A program made the translations under genes and the position numbers. From positions 1 to 19,545 of the forward strand of contig JAKEGQ010000113.1 of NCBI GenBank assembly GCA_022615475.1: a DNA stretch of 19,545 nt, given 5' to 3'. Origin of the DNA: Candidatus Methylomirabilota bacterium. Its GTDB lineage: Bacteria > Methylomirabilota > Methylomirabilia > Methylomirabilales > CSP1-5. The notes beneath the pieces are model-generated. The model was not told where the DNA came from. It saw nothing but the letters and a program-made list of their open reading frames with translations, and did not search any database. Below are positions 13,945 through 19,545 of the stretch, in pieces. The stretch's first letter is position 1; each line of letters opens with the position of its first letter.

Positions 13945-13998
13945 AGACCCTCCGTGGGACTCCAGGGGAATCTGCCTTCAACTTTCGTGCCATGTGTC

Positions 13999-14604
13999 CT
14001 ACCCCAGCTCCCGCCGTCCCTCAAGGGCCCGGCCTAACGTGAGCTCGTCGGCGTACTCCAGATCCCCCCCCACGGGGAGGCCATGGGCAATCCGGGTGAC
14101 CCGCACCCCGAGCGGGGTCATGAGGCGGGCGAGGTAGAGGGCCGTCGCCTCCCCTTCCACGTTCGGGTTGGTGGCCAGGATGACCTCTTTCACCTCCCCG
14201 GACCGCAAGCGATGTATCAACTGTTTCGCGGTGATCTGGTCCGGGCCCCGCCCCTCCATCGGCGAGAGGGACCCCTGGAGGACATGATACAGCCCCTTGA
14301 ACGTCCCGGTCCGCTCGACGGCCAAGAGATCGTTCGCCTCTTCTACCACGCAGAGGATGCTGCCGTCGCGGGTCGGGTCCTGGCAGACCAGACACTGCTC
14401 CGCCTCAGCGATATTCCAGCAGCGCTCGCAGACGCGGATCTTCTCCTTCAGTTCCAGGATGGCTTCGGCTAACGTCATGGCCTCCTCTCGGGAGGCCTTC
14501 AGAAGGTAGAAGGCAAGGCGCTGGGCGGTCTTCGCACCCACACCCGGAAGGCGCATCAGGACATCGACGAGGCGATTGAGCGGGGAGGCGTACCGGATCG
14601 GCAT
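13999..14604 (-). CDS. recR: Recombination protein RecR
   Basis: A 201-residue DNA-repair protein acting with RecF/RecO to load RecA at gaps. The N-terminal helix-hairpin-helix (LPGVGAKTAQRLAFYLL, 19-35) is followed by the four-Cys zinc finger C59-x2-C62...C71-x2-C74. The Toprim domain starts at ILCVVEEANDLLAVERTG, and the C-terminal VTRIAHGLPVGGDLEYADELTLGRALEGR is the family's signature. It starts 5 nt after the ybaB-like gene in the classical dnaX-ybaB-recR order. Length and motifs are normal. Confidence 0.96.
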   Translation of the reverse strand: MPIRYASPLNRLVDVLMRLPGVGAKTAQRLAFYLLKASREEAMTLAEAILELKEKIRVCERCWNIAEAEQCLVCQDPTRDGSILCVVEEANDLLAVERTGTFKGLYHVLQGSLSPMEGRGPDQITAKQLIHRLRSGEVKEVILATNPNVEGEATALYLARLMTPLGVRVTRIAHGLPVGGDLEYADELTLGRALEGRRELG

Positions 14605-14609
14605 GGTCT

Positions 14610-14921
14610 CTAGACGAGTCCCGGCAGGTTGAGGCCGCCGGTCAGCCGTCCCATTTCGCCCGTGAGCAGGTCCCGAGCCCGGCGCAAGGCCTCGTTGCTG
14701 GCGGCCACGATGAGATCCTGCAGCATTTCTAGGTCCCCGCCCTGAATCACCTCGGGGTCGATCCGGACCGCCACAATTTCCCCCCGACCGTCAGCCGTCA
14801 CCCTCACCATCCCTCCGCCGGCCGAGCCCTCCACCCGCTTTTCCGCGGCCGCTTCCTGAATCCGCTCCAGCTCCGCCTTCATCCGCTGGGCCTGCTTCAT
14901 GAGATCGCCAAATCCCTTCAT
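14610..14921 (-). CDS. ybaB: YbaB/EbfC nucleoid-associated protein
   Basis: A small DNA-binding protein of 103 residues that forms dimers on the nucleoid. The start MKGFGDLMKQAQRMKAELE, the central GGGMVRVTADGRGEIVAVRIDPE and a helical C-terminus match the family and its normal length. The ATG overlaps the dnaX stop by 4 nt (ATGA), so translation is probably coupled. The position between dnaX and recR is the widely conserved one. Confidence 0.95.
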   Translation of the reverse strand: MKGFGDLMKQAQRMKAELERIQEAAAEKRVEGSAGGGMVRVTADGRGEIVAVRIDPEVIQGGDLEMLQDLIVAASNEALRRARDLLTGEMGRLTGGLNLPGLV

Positions 14922-16534
14922 GGCTCACCTCGATGAGAGATGACCTCTCCTCCCTCCTCGACCTCGACGATCCGACCTCCAAACACCTCGAGCGCCTCTC
15001 GAACCACGGGGTGGCTTCGAGCAGGCATCCGAGCCGCCTCCTCCTGTTTTCCCGCCGCCGAAGGGAGAAAGCGGTAGGCCACCTGGAGGCGTCTGCCGTA
15101 GACGGCGGAGATGGTCGAGGCGAGGAGGCTACGGACCTCGGGGTCCTCCAGGGTGGAGCGAGCGAAATGATTTCCATTGGCGAAGGTCAGCGTCAAGGTC
15201 TCCCCCTCCACCGTGACCTCGGCCTCGGCTAGGAGAACACCCAGGGAGCGTCGCTCCGAACCGATCCGCCGCCGCACCTCATGCCATCGGTCCTCAGTCC
15301 CGATGGCGGCCGGCGGCGGGCTAGGGGGGCCAGCTTTCTCCTGAGCCGCAAAAAGTCCAGGCTGGGGGGCGGGATGCTCGGGAACGACCCTGAGATGCCC
15401 CTCCAGGGACTCCAGGCGCTTGACCAGGCTTCCCAGGGACTCCAGCCCGCGGGCCTCGGCCATCCGGACCAACGCCATCTCGAGAACATAGCGCGGTTGG
15501 GACGCCCGCCGCATCTCCCCCTCGGCATCCAAGAGAAACCGCAGCGCCAATTCCAGGTGGGGAATCTCCACGTGCGCCGCCCGCTGTTCGAGATCCCGCA
15601 TGACCTCTGGAGCAAGCCCCAGGATCTCTCCTGCCCTGGGGCTGAGCTTCACAAGCAAGAGCGACCGGAACTGCTCCAACAAGTCGAGGACAAAGGTGCG
15701 AAGATCTCCCCCTTTGGCGGCGAGCTCTCCGACAAGCTCCACGACCTTCCCCGGGTCTCCCGCCAAGCAGGCCCCCATCACCGCCCGGACCACCTCGGGC
15801 GCCGTCCATCCCAGGACGGCCGCCACCACCTCGGTAGTCACCCGCTCGCCTCCATAGGCGATCACCTGATCGAGGATGCTCTGGGCATCGCGCAGGCTCC
15901 CGTCCGCCGCCCGGGCGAGAGCGGCCAGGGCTTCCGGAGCCACGTCTACCCTTTCAGCCTCCGCAATCGCCCGAAGACGTTCCGCAAGCAGACCCTGGCC
16001 AATCCGACGAAAATCGTAGCGTTGGCAGCGGGAGTGGATCGTGGGGGGAACCTTGTGCGGTTCGGTCGTGGCGAGGATGAAGACCACCTTGGGCGGCGGC
16101 TCCTCCAGGGTCTTCAGGAGGGCATTGAAGGCCGAGAGAGAGAGCATATGGACTTCATCGATGATGTAGACTTTGGTGCGGCCTCTGACCGGCTGGTAGA
16201 TCAACTGTTCTTGTAGATCCCGCACATGCTCGACACCGGTGTGCGAGGCGCCATCGATCTCTACGCAGTCCACGGCAGCTCCTGCCGTGATCTCCCGGCA
16301 GTTGAGGCACTGGTTGCAAGGCTCAGGCGTGGGGCCCCTGTCACAGTTCAAGGCCTTGGCGAGGATCCGCGCAGTGGTGGTCTTACCGACCCCCCGAGGA
16401 CCCGTGAAGAGAATGGCGTGAGCCACGCGGCCCTGCTGGAGGGCATTCTTGAGGGTCCGGGTAACCGCCTCCTGCCCCACGACTTCGTCGAAGGTCTGAG
16501 GGCGCCACCGCCTGGCCAGCACCTGGTAGGACAT
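14918..16534 (-). CDS. dnaX: DNA polymerase III subunit gamma/tau
   Basis: Clamp-loader ATPase of 538 residues. It has the Walker A motif GPRGVGKT (45-52), a zinc module with C64, C73, C76 and C79, the Walker B motif YIIDEVHML (123-131), the sensor/arginine-finger region TIHSRCQRYDF (166-174), and the domain III and C-terminal segments of a moderately long tau form. I start at MSYQVLARRWRPQTF (16534), the standard DnaX N-terminus, which has GAGGG just upstream. An ATG five codons earlier (16549) lies inside a GTTCATG heptad repeat and is probably not used. I see no A-rich slippery site like the E. coli gamma frameshift signal. It heads the dnaX-ybaB-recR-mglB-mglA run. Confidence 0.96.
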   Translation of the reverse strand: MSYQVLARRWRPQTFDEVVGQEAVTRTLKNALQQGRVAHAILFTGPRGVGKTTTARILAKALNCDRGPTPEPCNQCLNCREITAGAAVDCVEIDGASHTGVEHVRDLQEQLIYQPVRGRTKVYIIDEVHMLSLSAFNALLKTLEEPPPKVVFILATTEPHKVPPTIHSRCQRYDFRRIGQGLLAERLRAIAEAERVDVAPEALAALARAADGSLRDAQSILDQVIAYGGERVTTEVVAAVLGWTAPEVVRAVMGACLAGDPGKVVELVGELAAKGGDLRTFVLDLLEQFRSLLLVKLSPRAGEILGLAPEVMRDLEQRAAHVEIPHLELALRFLLDAEGEMRRASQPRYVLEMALVRMAEARGLESLGSLVKRLESLEGHLRVVPEHPAPQPGLFAAQEKAGPPSPPPAAIGTEDRWHEVRRRIGSERRSLGVLLAEAEVTVEGETLTLTFANGNHFARSTLEDPEVRSLLASTISAVYGRRLQVAYRFLPSAAGKQEEAARMPARSHPVVREALEVFGGRIVEVEEGGEVISHRGEP

Positions 16535-16543
16535 AGATCCCTC

Positions 16544-16631
16544 GTTCATGGTTCATAGTTCATGGTTCATGGTCCGGAGAAGCTTCAGCACGAGGTAACC
16601 TTCCATGAACCGTGAACCCTGAACTCTGAAC
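16544..16631. repeat. Heptad GTTCANN inverted repeat upstream of dnaX
   Basis: The left arm 16544-16572 is four GTTCATG-like heptads. The right arm 16603-16631 is the reverse complement of four further heptads (GTTCAGA, GTTCAGG, GTTCACG, GTTCATG). The arms can pair at about 24 of 29 positions around a 30-nt loop. The left arm overlaps the alternative dnaX start. It sits between the SRP RNA gene and dnaX. Confidence 0.7.
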
Positions 16632-16639
16632 CAAAAAAT

Positions 16640-16918
16640 CCTTGGCCGTGCACCCACCGTCGATCCCGACCGCCGGCCCTTACCCAGGGCCGAAGGCTCC
16701 GGCCGGAAACCCCTGCGGCACAGGAGGCGGACCGCTTACCGCTGCTTCCTTCCGGACCTGACGGGCTTCACGGATCCCCCTTGCGCAGGACCCGACCCTC
16801 GACGCCCCAACCCCGGGCAGATTACCCGGAGATCCAGGACCTCGGGCAGGGGTTCAATCCCGCTATAGCGGATTGCGGGTTCAGGGCACCGCTAGCTCCC
16901 CATCTAGCACGGCCAAGG
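16640..16918 (-). ncRNA. ffs: Signal recognition particle RNA (long form)
   Basis: Minus strand, about 279 nt. The ends CCUUGGCCGUGC and GCACGGCCAAGG pair perfectly over 12 bp. Domain IV has the conserved GUCAGGUCCGGAAGGAAGCAGC (complement of 16741-16762). The 5' region (GCUAGAUGGGGAGCUAGCGGUGCCCUG) matches the Alu domain of long bacterial SRP RNAs such as that of Bacillus. It lies between tRNA-Ser and dnaX, a common location. Confidence 0.93.
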
Positions 16919-17017
16919 ACCCTTGAGAACAGCTATGAGCAATGAGGGCTGAGGGCCGAGCGCACACGTGCCCCTCCCTATGGTCAGTCCTCATCGCTTT
17001 GCGCTCGACGCTGACTA

Positions 17018-17107
17018 TGGCGGAGAGGCCGGGATTCGAACCCGGGGTGGGTGTCACCCCACACACGCTCTCCAGGCGTGCACCTTAAACCGCTCGGCCA
17101 CCTCTCC
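17018..17107 (-). tRNA. tRNA-Ser (GGA)
   Basis: Minus strand, 90 nt including an encoded CCA. Acceptor stem GGAGAGG/CCUCUCC with discriminator G. The anticodon arm CACGC-CUGGAGA-GCGUG has anticodon GGA. A long variable arm (GUGGGGUGACACCCAC region), as in all class II Ser tRNAs, is followed by the T arm CCGGG-UUCGAAU-CCCGG. Confidence 0.95.
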
Positions 17108-17116
17108 GCACTCTTG

Positions 17117-17193
17117 GTTCAGGGTTGAGGGTTCAGCGTTCAGGGTCAAGATCAATTAGTACGATACTATCCGCCCATCCATGAACTATGAAC
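17117..17193. repeat. Second heptad GTTCANN repeat pair between the tRNA-Ser genes
   Basis: The left arm 17117-17144 contains GTTCAGG, GTTGAGG, GTTCAGC and GTTCAGG. The right arm 17179-17193 is the reverse complement of GTTCATA-GTTCATGG. It is the same repeat family as at 16544-16631, again placed between RNA genes. Confidence 0.6.
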
Positions 17194-17215
17194 GGCGATC
17201 CTGAAAGGATCGCCT

Positions 17216-17311
17216 TGGCGGAGGGGGTGGGATTCGAACCCACGTGCCCCGCTCAACGCGGGACAACCCGATTTCGAGTCGGGCCCGTTACATCCACTTC
17301 GGTACCCCTCC
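17216..17311 (-). tRNA. tRNA-Ser (CGA)
   Basis: Minus strand, 96 nt including an encoded CCA. Acceptor stem GGAGGGG/CCCCUCC with discriminator G. The anticodon arm CCCGA-CUCGAAA-UCGGG has anticodon CGA. A long variable arm (UCCCGCGUUGAGCGGGG region) is followed by the T arm GUGGG-UUCGAAU-CCCAC. Confidence 0.95.
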
Positions 17312-17316
17312 TGCCC

Positions 17317-17418
17317 GTGCCGTTCCAACTTTTCTCGCCGAGAACGGAAGTGTTGAGTCCCAAGGTCAGGATTGCTACCTTCCTTATCCGTGTTCGGGGC
17401 AATAAGTTGGAACGGCAC
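17317..17418. repeat. 102-bp palindromic element ending the tadA frame
   Basis: GTGCCGTTCCAACTT (17317-17331) is the exact reverse complement of AAGTTGGAACGGCAC (17404-17418). The pairing continues imperfectly inward (GCCGAGAACGGA against TCCGTGTTCGGGG). The right arm encodes the last ~11 residues of TadA, and its stop codon (17384-17386) is inside the element. It resembles a MITE- or REP-like insertion, or a very long terminator stem without a T-tract. Confidence 0.6.
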
Positions 17419-17923
17419 TCGCCCATCCCGAGCCGCAGGAGTCGGGCGCCTGCCGCCGGGCCAGAAAGAATTCATGCAGGAGGGCCTGAGACTCCTCCGC
17501 CCGCACACCACTCAGCACCTTGACCCGATGATTGAGCCGCGGATCATCGAGGAGACGGTAGACACTCTCGACGCCGCCTCCCCGGGGATCGGCGGCGCCG
17601 TACACGAGCCGTGCCACCCGCGCATGGAGCAAAGCCCCGGCGCACATCACACACGGTTCTAGGGTGACATATAGGGTGGCCTCAGGAAACCGATAGTTGC
17701 CGATCTGCCGCCCCGCTGCCCGGAGCACCAGGACCTCGGCATGCCCCGTCGGGTCCTGGAGCGCGATGGGCTGATTATGCGCGGTAGCCAAGACGACCCC
17801 ATCCTGCACCACGACAGCCCCCACGGGCACCTCTCCCGCCTCACCCCCCCGGCGGGCCTCCCGGAGCGCGATATCCATCCACACGAGGTGCTCCTCATGG
17901 GTTGCCTCTCTCGGCGACCCCAC
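17384..17923 (-). CDS. tadA: tRNA-specific adenosine deaminase
   Basis: Zinc enzyme of 179 residues that converts A34 to inosine in the tRNA-Arg anticodon. Zinc and catalytic residues are H61-A-E63 and P90-C91-V-M-C94. EVPVGAVVVQDG (31-42) and AHNQPIALQDPTGHAE match the family. It starts with GTG at 17923, preceded by an AGGAGG ribosome-binding site with a 6-nt spacer; the next ATG (residue 16) would cut into the first helix. The C-terminus is odd: after FFLARRQAP the last residues (SAVPTYCPEHG) are encoded by one arm of a palindromic element, so the native end was probably replaced. It is followed on the same strand by two tRNA-Ser genes, SRP RNA and dnaX. Confidence 0.94.
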   Translation of the reverse strand: MGSPREATHEEHLVWMDIALREARRGGEAGEVPVGAVVVQDGVVLATAHNQPIALQDPTGHAEVLVLRAAGRQIGNYRFPEATLYVTLEPCVMCAGALLHARVARLVYGAADPRGGGVESVYRLLDDPRLNHRVKVLSGVRAEESQALLHEFFLARRQAPDSCGSGWASAVPTYCPEHG

Positions 17924-17992
17924 AGATTTCCTCCTGTCAGAATGGGCAGAGTATAACAGACTGATACCGCGAGGGCAACCGGGCTCGGGGGG

Positions 17993-18940
17993 TTACGCCT
18001 GCCCTTCGGAAAGCTGAGCGACCTTGGTCTTGAGTTCGTGAAGGAGGGTCCGGGTCTGGAGCTCGAGCCGCCGCTTCTCCACCGCGCGTTTCACAGCATG
18101 GAGCATGACCTCGCTCTTGAACCCCTTGACGATGAAGTCAAAGGCCCCAAGCCTCAGCGCAGTGACGGCGTTGTGGGATGAGGGATGGCCGGTGACTACG
18201 ATCACCGGCGTGTCCGGCATGATGGTCTTCAATCGTTCGATGAGTTCGGGACCTGACATGCCCGGGAGGACCAGATCCACCAAGACGACGTCGACCTCCT
18301 GGAACCGTAAGAGCTCGAGGGCCTGGTGGGCCGTTGGCACCGTCAGGACTGCGTAGCCGTGGTCTCGGAGCAGGTCAGCGTAGATCGCCCGTTCGAGCAG
18401 CTCGTCCTCAACGATGAGGATCGTGGCCAAGGGGGGGCGCGAGGGTGGGCCCTTCAGGGGGTCGTGAGCGGCCCCCTCGGCATACCGGGCCGCCTCCAGT
18501 TCATGCAGGGAGCTGAGCGTCCGCTCGAGATCCCGGTGCAAATGCCTGACTCTGAGGAGCGTCCGGACCCGCATGAGGAGCTCGCGCCGCTCGATGGGTT
18601 TGGTCAGAAAGTCGTCGGCGCCCTCGTGAATCGCCTTTTCTCTCTCGGCCATCTGGTCCAAGTTCGCGATGATCACAACGGGGATGTCGCTGGTCTCTTT
18701 TCGCGCCTTAAGCTCTCGCAGCACCTCGCGGCCGCTCATGTTCGGCATGCCGAGGTCGAGAAGGATGATGTCGAGGCTCGCTTTCCTGGCGGTACTGAGC
18801 GCCCGCTCTCCGCTCATGGCGGTCAGGACCTCAAGCCCCGCTCCCTTCAAATAGGTCTCAAGGGTCCCGAGTGCCTTCGGGTCGTCATCCACCGCCAGGA
18901 TCCTCCCCGGCGGCAGCCCTGTCGTTCCATCGCGCGTCAT
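17993..18940 (-). CDS. Double-receiver response regulator
   Basis: A 315-residue protein with two receiver domains and no recognised output domain. REC1 (about 12-130) has D18-D20, Asp62 (IILLDLGMPNMSG) and Lys114 (TKPIERRE), but the usual switch Thr/Ser is Ile91 (VVIIANLD). A helical linker (130-155) and a Pro-rich stretch lead to REC2 (about 172-292) with E178/D179, Asp222 (VVLVDLVLPGMSG), Thr250 and Lys272, which is followed by Gly rather than Pro (VKGFKS). The C-terminus (283-315) is a basic, possibly coiled-coil helix. It could be a phosphate sink, relay or kinase-binding adaptor. The gene stands alone on the minus strand, with a weak AAAGG ribosome-binding site before its ATG. Confidence 0.83.
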   Translation of the reverse strand: MTRDGTTGLPPGRILAVDDDPKALGTLETYLKGAGLEVLTAMSGERALSTARKASLDIILLDLGMPNMSGREVLRELKARKETSDIPVVIIANLDQMAEREKAIHEGADDFLTKPIERRELLMRVRTLLRVRHLHRDLERTLSSLHELEAARYAEGAAHDPLKGPPSRPPLATILIVEDELLERAIYADLLRDHGYAVLTVPTAHQALELLRFQEVDVVLVDLVLPGMSGPELIERLKTIMPDTPVIVVTGHPSSHNAVTALRLGAFDFIVKGFKSEVMLHAVKRAVEKRRLELQTRTLLHELKTKVAQLSEGQA

Positions 18941-19140
18941 CGCCTTTGGTTCTCTTTCCGGTGCCTCACCGACACATTATCCGGGCCGGTTTTTTGCACT
19001 TTCTATGCCAACGCTGTACCCCCTTCTCATGACGGTTTGGCGTGGCCCAAGGACCCGTGAATACCCGACAAGTCGCCGGTTCGAGGGATTCAACGAGACG
19101 CAATTCGGGCCCAATCAGGAGGGGCGCCAAGTTATTTCTC

Positions 19141-19169
19141 TTGACACCGCGCGGGATCGCGTGTACGGT
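19141..19169 (+). promoter_or_regulatory. Putative promoter upstream of the bS21-like gene
   Basis: A perfect -35 TTGACA (19141-19146) and a -10-like TACGGT (19164-19169) are separated by exactly 17 bp. A dyad (CACTG at 19170-19174, CAGTG at 19183-19187, inside CGGTC...GACCG) overlaps the start-site region and could be an operator. The rest of the gap 18941-19140 holds nothing I can identify. Confidence 0.45.
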
Positions 19170-19225
19170 CACTGAGCACGAGCAGTGGTCCGACCGAGGT
19201 CCCTCGCAATTCTTGCTGCTATCAC

Positions 19226-19266
19226 AGCCCCCAAAGGCTTTGCAGGCTTTTGAGGGCTCTTTTTTT
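19226..19266 (+). terminator. Rho-independent terminator ahead of the bS21-like gene
   Basis: A hairpin at 19226-19258, with arms AGCCCCCAAAGGC and GCTTTTGAGGGCT (one mismatch plus G-U pairing), is followed by CTTTTTTT. It works only on the plus strand. It lies about 85 bp after the promoter-like site and 150 bp before the bS21 start, so it would end a short leader or small RNA. Confidence 0.65.
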
Positions 19267-19415
19267 ACGACCCCATGGCGAGAGGAGCTTCCGTGTCGGG
19301 CAAACTGACGGAGACGCTCCCCCTGGAGCCACCTCAGAAGCCTCCGGTTCGAGGTCAAGGTCCTGGACATCCAAAAGGCGCCGAGTCAGTGATGCCGGGG
19401 GAAATGGGAGGGAAG

Positions 19416-19545
19416 ATGTCAGACTATCGGCGGCGCGATGATCCGGCCCGAGAGGGGGCTGCCAATCCATCGCAACGCCGTCCCCTGGAGGTCATTGTAG
19501 ACGACCGCGGGGTCGAATCGGCTCTCCGCACCTTGAAGCGCCTCG
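19416..19545 (+). CDS. rpsU: bS21-like ribosomal protein (5' part, runs off the window)
   Basis: The last 130 bases encode the N-terminus of a protein that continues beyond the window. After a ~22-residue basic/acidic extension (MSDYRRRDDPAREG...) comes RPLEVIVDDRGVESALRTLKRL. This matches the opening of ribosomal protein bS21 (x-V-x-V-x-x-x-E-S-x-E-x-A-L-R-R-F-K-R). The ATG at 19416 has GGGAGG immediately upstream; in-frame ATGs at 19392 and 19404 lack a comparable site. The N-terminal extension is longer than in typical bS21. The call rests on about 20 residues, so it is tentative. Confidence 0.6.
   Translation, partial: MSDYRRRDDPAREGAANPSQRRPLEVIVDDRGVESALRTLKRL

Noticed and set aside
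15281..16216. Plus-strand open frame (311 codons)
   Set aside because: Antisense to dnaX; no domain recognised.
14918..16534. Programmed frameshift producing a gamma form of DnaX
   Set aside because: No A-rich slippery heptamer with a downstream hairpin was seen on the coding strand.
19042..19308. Plus-strand open frame of 88 codons
   Set aside because: It crosses the promoter-like site and the terminator, and has no ribosome-binding site or motif.

Overview
The window is GC-rich bacterial chromosome with dense, mostly operonic genes and ordinary use of TGA as a stop. No 16S rRNA or other decisive marker is present. The gene order tadA / tRNA-Ser / tRNA-Ser / SRP RNA / dnaX / ybaB / recR / mglB / mglA, the long (Alu-domain) SRP RNA, the many receiver proteins and the heptad GTTCANN repeats suggest a deep-branching Gram-negative lineage. 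Methylomirabilota (NC10), Rokubacteria or Nitrospirota-like is my guess, at low confidence.

Layout. (1) 135-6489 is a signalling block. It holds a PhoB/PhoR-type two-component pair on the minus strand. A divergent soluble PAS histidine kinase and its NarL-type regulator follow on the plus strand with overlapping stop and start codons. After them come a decayed receiver fragment, a receiver-zinc ribbon-receiver protein and a receiver-PilZ protein. (2) 6626-7588 encodes a cation diffusion facilitator. (3) 10269 down to 7583 (minus strand) is a thiol/copper/haem cluster: a TlpA-like thioredoxin, a SCO1/SenC copper chaperone, a dihaem cytochrome c with a Met-rich tail, and a membrane-anchored PCYCGC-motif protein. 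(4) 10436-11961 carries pyrE and a YeeZ-like NAD(P)-binding protein. (5) 12007-12762 is a repeat-rich spot: a GIY-YIG gene, two tandem ~150-bp repeats, an intact tRNA-Asn and a second tRNA-Asn split by a 70-bp palindromic insert. (6) 12847-17923 (minus strand) is the replication/recombination/translation block named above. (7) 17993-18940 encodes a double-receiver protein. A promoter, a strong terminator and the start of a bS21-like ribosomal protein gene lie at the right edge.

The main discovery candidate is the PCYCGC-motif protein. Its frame meets a TGA at 7721-7723 exactly where I recall the family carrying the first Cys of a C-x-x-C. The frame then stays open for 45 more codons that keep the family's C-terminal signature. 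A perfect 7-bp hairpin with a G-containing 5-nt loop begins 14 nt after the TGA, and its loop begins 21 nt after it. That is the position and form of a bacterial SECIS element. I therefore annotate a 172-residue selenoprotein (Sec127) rather than a 126-residue truncated protein. With the adjoining thioredoxin, SCO and cytochrome genes, it suggests a periplasmic seleno-thiol/copper redox pathway.

Other items worth a second look are the receiver-zinc ribbon-receiver architecture, the receiver remnant beside its likely parent, the interrupted tRNA-Asn, the palindrome that supplies the C-terminus of TadA, and the short promoter-terminator unit in front of the bS21 gene.
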